Notes: generated by a model not told the origin, from the sequence alone. Shown: positions 54,021-63,481, counted from the first letter of the stretch. The stretch is DNA of 64,000 nt from Microcella flavibacter (GCF_012530535.1 NZ_CP051299.1:992001-1056000); one strand, 5' to 3'. Numbers and translations are program-made.

Positions 54021-55358
54021 GTGAGCTTCCCCACCGCCCCGATCCCCGTGATCCCCGCCGAGCGCCGGCCCGCGCGCGGCACCGGCAGCAGCATCCCGAC
54101 CGGCGGCAGCGGCAGCCCCGACGATGACTTCGTCGCCCGCGACCGCCACGGCGCCCCGCTCAGCCGGGGCCGCGTCATCGCCGCGCTGCTCGCGCTCTCG
54201 CTCGGCGGCTTCGGCATCGGCTCGACCGAGTTCGTCGCCATGGGCCTGCTGCCCGACTTCGCCCGCGACCTGCTGCCCGCGCTGTACGGGGCGAGCTCCG
54301 AGCAGGCCAACGCGCAGGCCGGCGCGCTCATCACCGCCTACGCGCTCGGCGTCGTCGTCGGCGCTCCGACGATCGCCGCCTTCGCCGCGCGCATGCCGCG
54401 CCGCACGCTGCTCATCGCCCTCGCGATCGCCTTCACCCTCGGCACCATCGCCTCGGCGCTGCTGCCGACTTTCGAGACCGTGCTCATCGCGCGCTTCGTC
54501 GCGGCGCTGCCGCACGGCGCCTACTTCGGCGTGGCCGCGCTCGTGGCGGCCGACCTCATGGGGCCGGGCAAGCGCGGGCAGGGCGTCGCGCTCGTGCTCA
54601 GCGGGCTCACCATCGCCACGGTCATCGGGGTGCCAGTGCTCACCGCGGTCGGCCAGACCCAGGGCTGGCGCGTCGCCTACCTGCTCGTCGCCGCGCTCTT
54701 CGCCGCGACCGCGATCGCCATCCGCCTGCTCGTGCCGTGGCAGCCGGGCAACCCGCGCTCGACCATCCGCTCCGAGCTCGCCGCCTTCGCCTCGCTGCAG
54801 GTCTGGATCGCGCTGCTCGTGGGTGCCATCGGCTTCGGCGGCTTCTTCGCGATGTACACCTACATCGCGCCGATGGTCACCGACGAGGCGGGCCTGCCCG
54901 AGTCGATCGTGCCGATCATCCTCGTCACGACCGGCATCGCGATGACGATCGGCAACCTCATCGGCGGCCGCCTCGCCGACGGCGGCACCGTGCGCGCGAT
55001 CTTTCTCGGCTTCGGCGGGCTCATCGTCTCGGTGACCCTGCTGGGCCTCACCGGCGCGAACCCCGTGGGGCTCTTCGTCGGCACCGCGCTGGTCGGCTTC
55101 ATGGCGGCGACGCTCAGCCCGATCATCCAGACCCGCCTCATGGACGTCGCGGGGGAGTCGCAGACGCTCGCCGCGGCGCTCAACCACTCGGCCCTCAACA
55201 TCGGCAACGCGCTCGGGGCCGCGCTCGGCGGCGTCGTCGTCGCGGCCGGCTGGGGCTACCTCGCGCCGTCGTGGGTGGGGCTCGCCCTCGCGATCGGCGG
55301 CGTGCTGCTCGCCGTGCTCAGCGTCGCGCTCGAGCGCCGGGCCGCGCGCCTCGCCTGA
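54021..55358 (+). CDS. MFS efflux transporter, arabinose/sugar-efflux-like (DHA1)
   Basis: A 12-helix major facilitator protein of 445 residues. A hydrophilic N-terminal tail of about 48 residues precedes the first helix ([30 protein letters not shown]), which carries the GSTEF motif of AraJ/YdhP-type exporters. The inter-helix 2-3 loop [15 protein letters not shown] and the TM5 motif C-like [23 protein letters not shown] mark it as a drug/sugar:H+ antiporter of the DHA1 kind. It should export sugars or small toxic compounds. The GTG start has GAAGGA upstream. A LacI-type operator over its promoter points to sugar-dependent expression. Confidence 0.88.
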   Translation: MSFPTAPIPVIPAERRPARGTGSSIPTGGSGSPDDDFVARDRHGAPLSRGRVIAALLALSLGGFGIGSTEFVAMGLLPDFARDLLPALYGASSEQANAQAGALITAYALGVVVGAPTIAAFAARMPRRTLLIALAIAFTLGTIASALLPTFETVLIARFVAALPHGAYFGVAALVAADLMGPGKRGQGVALVLSGLTIATVIGVPVLTAVGQTQGWRVAYLLVAALFAATAIAIRLLVPWQPGNPRSTIRSELAAFASLQVWIALLVGAIGFGGFFAMYTYIAPMVTDEAGLPESIVPIILVTTGIAMTIGNLIGGRLADGGTVRAIFLGFGGLIVSVTLLGLTGANPVGLFVGTALVGFMAATLSPIIQTRLMDVAGESQTLAAALNHSALNIGNALGAALGGVVVAAGWGYLAPSWVGLALAIGGVLLAVLSVALERRAARLA

Positions 55359-55403
55359 CCGGTCGGGGGATGCCCGCCGCGGGCCGCGCGGCAGCGCCCG
55401 GGC

Positions 55404-56060
55404 TCAGGCGCCCTGCGCGTCGACCAGGATGCCGTCGGTGATGGCCTGCTTGCGCAGCGCCACCTTCGTGCCGACGTCAATGCCCGCGATGCGATACTTC
55501 TCGCGGATGCGCTTGAGGTAGCTCTTCGCCGTCTCCTCCGAGATGCCGAGCTGGTAGGCCACGGCCTTCACGGGCTCGCCCGCGCCGTAGAGCGCCATCA
55601 CGCGGCGCTCCTGCGCGCTGAGCCGCGGCGAGCCGCCGACGTCGGCGGCGTTGAGGGCGAGGTCGAGCTCGGCCGAGATGAACGACTCGCCGGCTTTGGC
55701 GGCGCGGATGGCCTCGACGATCATGCCGGCGTCCTCGCTCTTGACGAGGTAGCCGAGCGCGCCGGCGTTGAGGGCCTCGCGAACGACGTTCGGCTCGCTG
55801 TAGGTGCTCATGAGCACGACGGCGACGCCGGTGGCCTTGAGCGTCTGGATCTTGAGCGAGACGGGGATGTTGTCCTTGAGGTCGAGGTCGAGCAGCACGA
55901 CCTCGACGGGGAACTCGGGGTGGGCGAGCAGCTCGGGCCAGCTCGCGACGGCGGCGACCATCGAGATGTCGTCCGCGGCCTGCCGGATCCACTCCGTGAG
56001 CGCGCCGAGGAGCATGCGGTGGTCGTCGACCAGGGCGAGGCGGATGGGGGCGTCGGTCAT
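55404..56060 (-). CDS. NarL/FixJ-type response regulator
   Basis: A response regulator of 218 residues. The receiver (5-125) has ALVDDHRM, phospho-acceptor Asp in VVLLDLDLKDN, Ser/Thr switch in VVLMSTYS and Lys in GYLVKSED. The LuxR-type helix-turn-helix (150-205) reads LSAQERRVMALYGAGEPVKAVAYQLGISEETAKSYLKRIREKYRIAG. It should be phosphorylated by the histidine kinase at 57400-58563, two genes upstream on the same strand. The start ATG at 56060 follows a 50-bp gap after the degenerate kinase-like gene. It differs clearly from the regulator at 1284, so the two systems are paralogous rather than duplicated recently. Confidence 0.9.
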   Translation of the reverse strand: MTDAPIRLALVDDHRMLLGALTEWIRQAADDISMVAAVASWPELLAHPEFPVEVVLLDLDLKDNIPVSLKIQTLKATGVAVVLMSTYSEPNVVREALNAGALGYLVKSEDAGMIVEAIRAAKAGESFISAELDLALNAADVGGSPRLSAQERRVMALYGAGEPVKAVAYQLGISEETAKSYLKRIREKYRIAGIDVGTKVALRKQAITDGILVDAQGA

Positions 56061-56110
56061 GGATTCGTATCCTCCGAAAATCGCGGATCCCTGGCCCCCG
56101 GGGGGAGGGC

Positions 56111-57403
56111 TCAGGAGGGGCGGGCGGCGTCGACCGGATTCTCGACCGGGCAGTCGATCTCGATGCGCACCGCGCCCTTCGCCGTCGAGTCACTGTATCG
56201 CCCGACCTTGTCCAGGGCCTCCCACACTCCGGGGTCGACGCGATTCCGTTTCAGGCCGACGACCTCGATGACGACGGGCACGAGGGTGCGGCCGTGCCCG
56301 TCGATCATCGCGGAGGTCATCGGGCCGAGCGCGATGGTGACCGACTCGGCGGGCGCGGATCCGAGCGGATCGGCGCCGAACATCCACAGGGCTGCGAGGA
56401 GCGCGTCGCGCTGCACGTCGTCGAGCAGCCCCGCGAGCGTGCCCGGGTCGCTCACGGTGACGCGCTTGCCCAGCTGCTCCGACTCGGTGACGGCGTGGAA
56501 CAGCCAGGTCTCGCGCCGGCCTTCCAGCAGGTGCAGGCGCAGCTCGGTGGCGAGGCCGGAAGCCTGCGAGGCCACCTTCGGCCGCAGGGGCAGGGGCACC
56601 TTGCCCTCGGCGACGGCGTCGAGCAGCTCCTCGGCCGCGAGGTCGAGGCGGGCGAGCTCCTCCGAGGCGAGCATGCCGACGGCGAGCCGCGGCGCGGTGA
56701 CCGTCGACTGCACGAGCACGCGGTCGAGCTCGCGCTTGAGCATCCTCTCGAAGCCCGCGACGAGCAGCACGCCGGTGACGCCGGGCGCGACCGCGAGGGC
56801 GACGGTGACGAGCTGCCAGGGCAGGGTGACCGGCGTGAGCGGGGTCGTGAGCGCGATCGCGACGACGAAGGCCGCACCGAGGGCCACGGCGGCCGCCAGC
56901 ACCTCCCACGGGGCGCGCAGCGTCACGACGACGAGCAGCACGAAGCCCGCGCTCACCGAGGCGGTCGCCCAGCGGCCGACGTCGTCGAGCGGGGCGATCG
57001 CGATGAAGTCGAGGGCGACGACGGCGGCCAGCGCGGTGAGGAACACCGCGTACAACCAGTCGGGCAGCCGCTCGCCCGTCGCCGAGATCGTGATGATGAG
57101 CGCGAGGAAGGTGCCCAGCAGGAGCATCCACGCCCCGAGGGCGGGCAGCAGCACCGGGTAGTCGCCCGCGCGGGCGAGGAAGAGCCCGAGGCCGATCATC
57201 GACTGGAGGGCCGCGACGATCGCGACGCCGATGCCGAGGAACCCGGTGCCGAGCGCCGAGCCGTGCGTCGAGGTGGGGCTGCCGCGGCGCACCGCCGAGC
57301 GCGCGCCCGCCGGGCGCACGCTGCCGCCGAGGGTCGACTCGTCGGGGAAGGCGAAGGGGCTGCTCGGCCGGTCGGGCCGGCCGCTCGGCTGCGCGAAGCT
57401 CAT
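56111..57403 (-). CDS. Membrane protein with degenerate kinase-like C-terminus
   Basis: A 430-residue protein. A disordered Ser/Pro/Arg-rich head (1-52) leads to about six hydrophobic helices (54-235: GFLGIGVAIVAALQSMIGLGLFLA, LLPALGAWMLLLGTFLALIITIS and so on). The soluble C-terminal part (about 240-430) resembles the helix-plus-ATPase layout of HisKA_3-type kinases (EELARLDLAAEELLDAVAEGKVPLP... DDVQRDALLAALWMFGAD), but no phospho-acceptor H-box and no N/G boxes are present. Its start overlaps the histidine-kinase stop (ATGA), so both are made together. It may form a heterodimer with that kinase or act as its sensor; this is inference. Confidence 0.75.
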   Translation of the reverse strand: MSFAQPSGRPDRPSSPFAFPDESTLGGSVRPAGARSAVRRGSPTSTHGSALGTGFLGIGVAIVAALQSMIGLGLFLARAGDYPVLLPALGAWMLLLGTFLALIITISATGERLPDWLYAVFLTALAAVVALDFIAIAPLDDVGRWATASVSAGFVLLVVVTLRAPWEVLAAAVALGAAFVVAIALTTPLTPVTLPWQLVTVALAVAPGVTGVLLVAGFERMLKRELDRVLVQSTVTAPRLAVGMLASEELARLDLAAEELLDAVAEGKVPLPLRPKVASQASGLATELRLHLLEGRRETWLFHAVTESEQLGKRVTVSDPGTLAGLLDDVQRDALLAALWMFGADPLGSAPAESVTIALGPMTSAMIDGHGRTLVPVVIEVVGLKRNRVDPGVWEALDKVGRYSDSTAKGAVRIEIDCPVENPVDAARPS

Positions 57404-58563
57404 CGGGGCACCTCCAGCATCACGGTCGTGCCGGCGCCCGGGGTGGAGAAGACGCGGGTGTTGCCGCCGACGTCGCGCAGGCGGGCGACGACGGACTCGC
57501 TGAAGCCGAGCCGCTCGGTCGTGATCGCGGTCGGGTCGAAGCCGACGCCCGCGTCGGTGACCACGGCGCGCAGGGCGTCGTCGCTCTCGGTGATCGTGAC
57601 GTCGGCCTCGGTGACGCCGGCGTGCCGGCGCACGTTCTCGAGGCACTCGGCGAGGGCGAGCAGGAAGGCGTCGAGCACGTCGTTCGGCAGCAGCACCTGG
57701 CCCGTGCCGTGCCAGCGCACCGTGAGCCCCATGCGCAGGAAGCGCTGCTTGACCGACTCGAGGGTCGTGCCGAGCGTCGTCTCGCCCACCGGCTCGAGGC
57801 TGTACGAGCCGGAGAAGCGCGGCATGGGCGTCGAGCCGAGCCGCAGCTGGCGCAGCAGGTTCGCGTCCTCCGCCGCCTGCTGGCGCAGCGCGTCGGCGCT
57901 CACGCCGACGCCGGAGTGCGCGAGCAGGGTGAGGGTGGCGAGCACGGTGTCGTGCAGCAGGCGCGCGCTCTGGCGGCGCTGGGCCTCGGTCTCGCTCGCC
58001 TGGCGCTCCGCCTGGTGGGCGAGACCGATCTGGGCGATCCGGCGCAAGCCGCGGCGCACCCCCGCGGTGACCCAGATGCCGATGATGAGCGTGATGGCCC
58101 AGCCCGCGACGGTCGCGATCGCGGGCACCGAGACGAGGCCGCGCGTGGGGCCGGCGAGGGCGACGAGCAGACTCGAGGCGAGGGTGCCGAGGGCCCAGAG
58201 CATCCATCGGCCGCGCCCCTCGCTGAGCACCGTGCCCACCGCCCCGACGCCCGCGGCGGCGAGGGGGGAGAGCGCGATCGGCAGCGAGGCCGAGACGGTG
58301 CCGTCGAAGGGCAGCTGCGCCAGCACGAGGGCGCCGCAGCCGAGCACGATCGTCAGCGCGGGCCAGCCGACGTGCGGCGAGCGCCCCACCATGACGAGCG
58401 CCGCCGACTGGCCGGCGAGCACGATGAGCACCGAGGGCAGCACGTCGGGCTCGACCACGCCCGGCAGCGAGAGGCAGAACGCCGAGATCACGACGCCGAC
58501 GAGGCCGAGCGCCCGGGCGGCGTGCTGCAGCAGCGCCCGGCGCTCCTTGTCGATCAGATCCAT
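57400..58563 (-). CDS. Sensor histidine kinase (HisKA_3/HATPase)
   Basis: A membrane kinase of 387 residues. Five to six hydrophobic helices (about 18-165) lie in the membrane without a sizeable extracellular loop, as in intramembrane-sensing kinases. The DHp domain has RRQSARLLHDTVLATLTLLA with His204 followed by Asp. The ATPase domain shows N-box LAECLENVRRHAG, G-box DAGVGFDPT and GFSESVVARLRDVGGNTRVFSTPGAGTTVMLEVP. All catalytic motifs are present, although the G-boxes are of the short NarX/DesK type. It pairs with the NarL-type regulator at 55404. The signal is unknown; cell-envelope stress is typical for this type. Confidence 0.9.
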   Translation of the reverse strand: MDLIDKERRALLQHAARALGLVGVVISAFCLSLPGVVEPDVLPSVLIVLAGQSAALVMVGRSPHVGWPALTIVLGCGALVLAQLPFDGTVSASLPIALSPLAAAGVGAVGTVLSEGRGRWMLWALGTLASSLLVALAGPTRGLVSVPAIATVAGWAITLIIGIWVTAGVRRGLRRIAQIGLAHQAERQASETEAQRRQSARLLHDTVLATLTLLAHSGVGVSADALRQQAAEDANLLRQLRLGSTPMPRFSGSYSLEPVGETTLGTTLESVKQRFLRMGLTVRWHGTGQVLLPNDVLDAFLLALAECLENVRRHAGVTEADVTITESDDALRAVVTDAGVGFDPTAITTERLGFSESVVARLRDVGGNTRVFSTPGAGTTVMLEVPR

Positions 58564-58611
58564 GGGTCTCCCGGGCGATTCGGTGCCGCTCGCGGCTCTG
58601 CGGTCAGTCTC

Positions 58612-59565
58612 TCACCCGCCGTCGCCCGGCGAGCGCGACGCGCAGGCCGCCACGACCGCCGCGAGCAGGGCGTCGCGCACCGCGGGCTCGGGCACGACGA
58701 CGACCTCGCCCTCCCGCACGCCCTCCTCGGTCGTGATCGCCAGCCGCACGCGCAGGTGCGTGCCCTGCTTGTCATCGGCGATCGCGTGCGCATCGCAGCG
58801 CGCGGGGGCGTAGCGCAGGGCGAGCTCGGTCGGCGCGGTCGACAGCGCCGACGGCACCGGGATGCCCGCTGCGGGCCGCCCGTCGGCGTCGAGCGCGCTC
58901 AGCAGCACCGAGCCGCTCACCTCGAGCAGGCGCACCGAGCCGCCGCCCTCCGCACCGCTGGCCCCCTCCGCGCCGCCGGCCCCCGGAGCGGCCACGAGCC
59001 GCACGCCGATCTCGCCCTCCGCGGCCGGCGCCGCCTCCAGGCGCAGCTCGGCGAGCGCGGCGGCGGTGGCGGCCAGGCACGCCTCCGCATGCCAGCGCGC
59101 CCACTGCCCGATGCGATCCGCGGTGGGCAGGCGCAGCTCGGCGGTCGTGCCGTCGGCGAGCAGCACCTCGAGGACGGCCTCGGGCGGCGCCGGCGCCGCG
59201 GATCCCTCGCAGACGGGCGCGGGCAGCAGCATCGGCAGATCGCGCTGCAGGCCCGCGGGGACGGTCGCCTCGTCCTCGCGCGTCGCAGCGGCGGCGAGGG
59301 CGGGGGAGTCGAGGCGGGCGGAGCGGACGACGAGCGGTGCGGCGCCGTCGTTGCGGAGGGAGAGCTGGATGCCGCCGCGACCCGGGTCGGAGCGCGTGCG
59401 GTACACCTCGGCGACGACGTGCAGCTCGTCGACGGCGGCGGCGAGGGGCCCGGCCGTCGGCTCCGGCTCGTCGGGCCCGGCGGGGGAGGGCGGGGCCGCC
59501 GCGCAGCCCGCGAGGGGCAGCAGCGCGGCGAGCAGGAGCGCCGCCGCTGCCCCTGCGCCGCGCAT
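58612..59565 (-). CDS. Putative lipoprotein of unknown function
   Basis: A 317-residue exported protein. Its N-terminus is a lipoprotein signal, AAALLLAALLPLAGC, with the lipobox Cys at about residue 21, followed by a Pro/Glu-rich linker. The mature part has Ig-like strand patterns (IQLSLRNDGAAPLVVRSARLDSPAL, later LALRYAPARCDAHAIADDKQGTHLRVRLAITTEEG) and three or four Cys that could form disulfides (VCEGS, EACLA, ARCDAH, AACAS). No known family is recognised. It starts only 9 bp after the metX stop, with an AGGGG Shine-Dalgarno sequence close to the ATG, so it may be read from the metX transcript. Confidence 0.75.
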   Translation of the reverse strand: MRGAGAAAALLLAALLPLAGCAAAPPSPAGPDEPEPTAGPLAAAVDELHVVAEVYRTRSDPGRGGIQLSLRNDGAAPLVVRSARLDSPALAAAATREDEATVPAGLQRDLPMLLPAPVCEGSAAPAPPEAVLEVLLADGTTAELRLPTADRIGQWARWHAEACLAATAAALAELRLEAAPAAEGEIGVRLVAAPGAGGAEGASGAEGGGSVRLLEVSGSVLLSALDADGRPAAGIPVPSALSTAPTELALRYAPARCDAHAIADDKQGTHLRVRLAITTEEGVREGEVVVVPEPAVRDALLAAVVAACASRSPGDGG

Positions 59566-59573
59566 CCCCTGCC

Positions 59574-60776
59574 CTACTCGCTCGCGAGCAGGGAGCGCAG
59601 GTGCGGGCTGACGAGGTCGTCCTCGATGAGGAAGGCGTCGTGGCCGAAGGGGGAGGAGATGACGACCGCCTCGTCGCCGTGGATGGTGCCCGGCAGCGCC
59701 CTCGCGATCGCCTGCTGCTGCTCGACGGGGAACAGCCGGTCGCTGTCGATGCCGAGCACGAGGCTGCGGCGCGTGACCGGGGCGAGCACCGCGGCGAGGT
59801 CGCCCCGGCCGCGGGTGATGTCGTGCGAGTTCATCGCCTCGACGAGCACGCTGTAGCTGCCCGCGTCGAAGCGCCGGGTGAACTTGTTGCCGTGGAAGTC
59901 GAGGTAGCTCTCGATCGCGAAGCGCCCGCCCACGCCGAGCGGGTCGAGCACGCCCTGCCAGGAGCGCTCGAAGCGCTCGTTGAGCTCGTGGGGCGAGCGG
60001 TAGTTGAGCAGCGCCATGCGGCGCGCGAGGGCGAGCCCGCGGTACGGCCCCTCGTCCTCGTCGTAGTAGTCGCCGCCGTGGAAGGCCGGATCCATGCGGA
60101 TCGCCTCGAGCTGCACCGAGTTGAGCGCGATCTGGTCGGCGGTCGAGACGGCGGGGGCGGCGAGCACGGCGAGCCGCTGCACGCGCTCGGGGTGCGTCGC
60201 GGCCCACTCGATCGCGTGCATGCCGCCCATCGAGCCGCCGACGACCGCGGCGAGCAAGTCGATGCCGAGGCGGTCGACGAGCATCCGCTGCGCCGCGACC
60301 TGGTCGCGGATCGTGAGGTACGGGAACCGCGAGCCCCATTCGGCGCCGTCGGGCGAGAACGAGGCCGGGCCGGTCGAGCCCTGGCAGCCGCCGAGCATGT
60401 TCGGCGCCAGCACGAACCAGCGGTCGGTGTCGATGGCGAGGCCCGGCCCGACGATGCCGCTCCACCATCCGGCGGTGGGATGCCCGCCGCCGGGCCGCCC
60501 GACGACGTGGCTGTCGCCCGTCAGCGCGTGCAGCAGCAGCACGACGTTGTCGCGGGAGGGGCTGAGCTCTCCCCAGCTCTCGTAGGCGAGCCGGATGTGC
60601 GGCAGCCGCGCGCCCGACTCGAGCTCGAGCGGCCCGAGGTTCTCGAACACCCGATCGCCCGCGGGGTCGCCCTCGCGCCACGCGCCCGTGACGGGCGGCG
60701 CGCCGCTCAGGGCGCGCCGGCTCGCCTCGGTGATGAAGGCCGAGGGGACGGTGTCTTCGGATGTCTGCCAGTCCAT
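59574..60776 (-). CDS. metX: Homoserine O-acetyltransferase
   Basis: An alpha/beta hydrolase of 400 residues that acetylates homoserine with acetyl-CoA, the first committed step to methionine. The nucleophile elbow VVGGSMGGMHAIEW carries Ser182. The catalytic Asp is in LGIDSDRLFP near 335 and the catalytic His in SPFGHDAF near 380. The conserved LGGCQGSTGP and LRLAYE(T/S)WG-type starts (RLAYESWGEL) are present. It uses the product of aspartate-family synthesis and supplies O-acetylhomoserine to MetY, encoded just upstream on the same strand. A strong hairpin between them suggests separate transcripts. Expected to be cytoplasmic. Confidence 0.95.
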   Translation of the reverse strand: MDWQTSEDTVPSAFITEASRRALSGAPPVTGAWREGDPAGDRVFENLGPLELESGARLPHIRLAYESWGELSPSRDNVVLLLHALTGDSHVVGRPGGGHPTAGWWSGIVGPGLAIDTDRWFVLAPNMLGGCQGSTGPASFSPDGAEWGSRFPYLTIRDQVAAQRMLVDRLGIDLLAAVVGGSMGGMHAIEWAATHPERVQRLAVLAAPAVSTADQIALNSVQLEAIRMDPAFHGGDYYDEDEGPYRGLALARRMALLNYRSPHELNERFERSWQGVLDPLGVGGRFAIESYLDFHGNKFTRRFDAGSYSVLVEAMNSHDITRGRGDLAAVLAPVTRRSLVLGIDSDRLFPVEQQQAIARALPGTIHGDEAVVISSPFGHDAFLIEDDLVSPHLRSLLASE

Positions 60777-60799
60777 GTCGGCTTCATTCTGTCGCAGAC

Positions 60800-60840
60800 G
60801 CGCCTCCGCCCCCGCCGTATGACGACGGGGGCGGAGGCGC
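60800..60840 (-). terminator. Terminator between metY and metX
   Basis: GCGCCTCCGCCCCCG-type arm (60800-60814) and CGGGGGCGGAGGCGC (60826-60840): a 15-bp stem, 11-nt loop, 27 bp after the metY stop. It lies upstream of metX on the same strand, so it should reduce readthrough from metY into metX. Confidence 0.75.
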
Positions 60841-60867
60841 GGTGATGCGGTGCGGCGGTTCCGTGCG

Positions 60868-62187
60868 TCAGGCGCTCGCGTTGGCGAGGCTCACCGCGCG
60901 GGCGGCCGCGAAGCCCTTCTCGAGGTCGGCGAGGATGTCGTCGATGTTCTCGAGGCCCACCGAGAGGCGCACGAGGCCCGGCGTGACGCCGGCGGTGAGC
61001 TGCTGCTCGGGGGTGAGCTGCGAGTGCGTCGTCGAGGCGGGGTGGATGATCAGGCTGCGCACGTCGCCGATGTTGGCGACGTGGCTGAACAGCGACAGCG
61101 AGTCGACGAGCGCGCGGCCGGCGTCGACGCCGCCCTTGAGCTCGAAGGAGAGCACCGCGCCGACGCCCTTGGGGGCGTAGGTCTGCGCGTGGCGGTACCA
61201 CGGGCTCGAGGGCAGGGCCGAGTAGCTGACGCTCGCGACGTCGGGGTGCTCCTCGAGCCAGTGCGCGACGGCCTCGGCGTTCTCGACGTGGCGCTCGACC
61301 CGCAGGCTCAGCGTCTCGATGCCCTGGATGATCTGCCAGGCGTTGTCGGGCGAGATGGCCGAGCCGATGTCGCGCAGCAGCTGCACGCGCGCCTTGATGA
61401 TGTACGCGATGCCGTCGCCGAGCACGCCCGTGTAGCTCGCCCCGTGGTACGAGGGGTCGGGCTCGGTGAGGCCGGGGAACTTGTCGACGTGCTGCGACCA
61501 GGGGAACCGGCCGCCGTCGACGATGACGCCGCCGAGCACGGTGCCGTGCCCGCCGAGGAACTTCGTCGCCGAGTGCACGACGATGTCGGCGCCGTGCTCG
61601 AAGGGCCGGATGAGGTACGGGGTGGCGATCGTGTTGTCGACGATGAAGGGCAGGTCGTGGTCGTGCGCGACGCCCGCGATCGTCGCGATGTCGAGCACGT
61701 TGATCTTCGGGTTGCCGATCGTCTCGCCGAAGAACAGCTTCGTGTTCGGGCGCACGGCGCGCGCCCACTCCTCCGGGTCGTCCTGGTTCTCGACGAAGGT
61801 CGTCTCGATGCCGAGCTTGGCGAGGGTGTATTTGAAGAGGTTGTAGGTGCCGCCGTAGACCGAGGAGGACGACACGATGTGGTCGCCGGCCTGCGCGATG
61901 TTGAGCACGGCGTACGTGGTCGCCGACTGGCCGGAGGAGAGCAGCAGGGCCGCGGTGCCGCCCTCGAGCGCGGCGACGCGCTGCTCGGCGACGTCCTGCG
62001 TGGGGTTCTGGATGCGCGTGTAGATGTTGCCGAACTCGGCGAGGGCGAAGAGGTTCTTCGCGTGCTCGGCGCTGTCGAAGGTGTAGGCCGTCGTGCGGTA
62101 GATCGGCGTCGCGCGGGCGTTCGTCTGCGGGTCGGGGGCGGCGCCCGCGTGGATCTGCAGGGTCTCGAAGCGGTACTCGTCGCTCAT
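60868..62187 (-). CDS. metY: O-acetylhomoserine aminocarboxypropyltransferase (sulfhydrylase)
   Basis: A PLP enzyme of 439 residues that converts O-acetylhomoserine and sulfide to homocysteine. It shows [42 protein letters not shown], typical of MetY, and the PLP Lys in [17 protein letters not shown] near residue 205-210. The [24 protein letters not shown] and [21 protein letters not shown] motifs of the Cys/Met-metabolism family follow. Length fits MetY rather than MetB (about 380). It has a strong promoter and an AAGGAG Shine-Dalgarno sequence. It works directly with MetX in direct sulfhydrylation. No SAM riboswitch fits in the short leader. Confidence 0.95.
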   Translation of the reverse strand: MSDEYRFETLQIHAGAAPDPQTNARATPIYRTTAYTFDSAEHAKNLFALAEFGNIYTRIQNPTQDVAEQRVAALEGGTAALLLSSGQSATTYAVLNIAQAGDHIVSSSSVYGGTYNLFKYTLAKLGIETTFVENQDDPEEWARAVRPNTKLFFGETIGNPKINVLDIATIAGVAHDHDLPFIVDNTIATPYLIRPFEHGADIVVHSATKFLGGHGTVLGGVIVDGGRFPWSQHVDKFPGLTEPDPSYHGASYTGVLGDGIAYIIKARVQLLRDIGSAISPDNAWQIIQGIETLSLRVERHVENAEAVAHWLEEHPDVASVSYSALPSSPWYRHAQTYAPKGVGAVLSFELKGGVDAGRALVDSLSLFSHVANIGDVRSLIIHPASTTHSQLTPEQQLTAGVTPGLVRLSVGLENIDDILADLEKGFAAARAVSLANASA

Positions 62188-62242
62188 GGGTGGCTCCTTC
62201 GCGGGTGGGCGGCGGCCGGCACGGAGCTCCGGCGTCAGCGCA

Positions 62243-62272
62243 ACGGTACGGACAGCGCCGAGCGCCGGTCAA
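62243..62272 (-). promoter_or_regulatory. Strong promoter of metY
   Basis: On the minus strand TTGACC (62272-62267), an 18-bp spacer and TACCGT (62248-62243). This is the closest match to the -35 consensus in the window. Predicted start near 62236, leader about 49 nt. Confidence 0.7.
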
Positions 62273-62307
62273 CGATCGCGGACACGCGGCGTAACCTCGC
62301 GGGCTCC

Positions 62308-63420
62308 TCAGCGGCGGCGCGAGCCCGTCGGGTCGGTCTTCGACGACCCCGAGCGCGGCGCCCGGGAGTCCTCCGCGGGCTCGAGGAAGAGCCACCGCGG
62401 CTTCGGCTCGATGATCGGGCGCGTGATGCGCCGCACGATCGGGCTCGCGAGCACCACGGTGATCGCGACGGAGGCGAAGAGCATCCCGATCAGCCAAGTG
62501 AAGGAGGAGTTGCCGCCGCCCAGCACGCCCGATTCGCGGATCGGGTACAGCACGAAGGAGTGCAGCAGGTAGACGTACATCGTGGCCTGGCCGAAGGCGG
62601 TCATCCACGTCTCGCGGCGCGGCACGAGCGCGAACACGCAGCCCGAGAGCAGCACCGCGAGGGCGATGAGCAGCAGACGCACGAGGCCCGCCCACCACTG
62701 GTCCTCGCCGAGGCCCTGGTACGAGTCGTCGTAGAAGAACCAGAAGCGCAGGTCGGTCGCGCGCCAGACGTCGATGAAGGCGACGAGCACGGCGCCCCAG
62801 ACGAGCAGCACGGCGACCGAGCCGATGCGCACGAGCCGGGCCGGCGCCTCGACGAAGCGCCAGCGCTCGATGAGGCCCCACTCCTTGAGCTTCCAGCCGA
62901 GAACGAAGAAGGGCAGGATGCCGATCGCGCGCGAGAGCGAGAAGGTCGAGTCGACGTTGCTGAGGTAGCCCACGCCGACCGAGAAGACGACGGCCCACAG
63001 GAGCGGCCACTTCAGCAGGGCGAGGTACGGCAGGATCAGCCGGAAGATGCCGAGCGCGAGCAGGAACCAGAGCGTCCAGGAGGGTTGCGTCGGGTTCAGC
63101 GCGATCGAGCCCTCGACGAGGAACTGCACGAGCGTCCAGATCGTCTCCATGATCGCGTAGGGCATCACGATGTCGGTGATGACCCTGCGCATCTGGCGCT
63201 CGCCCGGGGCGCCGGGCTTGGAGAAGTAGCCGCTGATCATCGCGAACGCCGGCATATGGAACGCGTAGATGAACAGGTAGACGACGAGCGCGTTGTCGCT
63301 CTCGGCCGTGAGGCGCTGGATGGCGTGGCCGGCGACGACGAGGGTGACGAACACGAATCGGGCGTTGTCCCAGAACGGCACGCGCTCGCGGGGGGCCTTG
63401 GTGCGTTCGCTCGCCTGCAT
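62308..63420 (-). CDS. Membrane acyltransferase, acyltransferase-3/OpgC-like family
   Basis: A polytopic membrane protein of 370 residues with about ten helices. The first reads FWDNARFVFVTLVVAGHAIQRLT, with the family His in AGHAI and the preceding Asp-Asn-Ala-Arg signature. Later ones include AFAMISGYFSKPG, WTLWFLLALGIFRLILPYLALL and MYVYLLHSFVLYPIRESG. These proteins move acyl or succinyl groups to sugars or cell-surface polymers outside the membrane; the acceptor here is unknown. The tail (RAPRSGSSKTDPTGSRRR) is basic and cytoplasmic. The ATG at 63420 has TAGCCT 7 nt upstream (leaderless). A longer start would overlap the divergent SDR gene. Confidence 0.87.
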   Translation of the reverse strand: MQASERTKAPRERVPFWDNARFVFVTLVVAGHAIQRLTAESDNALVVYLFIYAFHMPAFAMISGYFSKPGAPGERQMRRVITDIVMPYAIMETIWTLVQFLVEGSIALNPTQPSWTLWFLLALGIFRLILPYLALLKWPLLWAVVFSVGVGYLSNVDSTFSLSRAIGILPFFVLGWKLKEWGLIERWRFVEAPARLVRIGSVAVLLVWGAVLVAFIDVWRATDLRFWFFYDDSYQGLGEDQWWAGLVRLLLIALAVLLSGCVFALVPRRETWMTAFGQATMYVYLLHSFVLYPIRESGVLGGGNSSFTWLIGMLFASVAITVVLASPIVRRITRPIIEPKPRWLFLEPAEDSRAPRSGSSKTDPTGSRRR

Positions 63421-63427
63421 GAGGCCC

Positions 63428-63433
63428 AGGCTA
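63428..63433 (-). promoter_or_regulatory. -10 box, leaderless promoter of the acyltransferase
   Basis: TAGCCT on the minus strand, 7 nt before the ATG at 63420. Confidence 0.55.
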
Positions 63434-63468
63434 CTGCGCGGCCGGGCGCGACCCCGGTGGCTGCGCGG

Positions 63469-63474
63469 TAGCGT
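63469..63474 (+). promoter_or_regulatory. -10 box, leaderless promoter of the SDR gene
   Basis: TAGCGT, 7 nt before the ATG at 63482. The two leaderless start codons face away from each other across 61 bp. Confidence 0.5.
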
Positions 63475-63481
63475 GTGGCCC

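Noticed and set aside
62188-62307. SAM riboswitch upstream of metY
   Set aside because: The predicted leader is only about 49 nt and shows no SAM-I/II/IV-like pairing; a normal promoter is visible.
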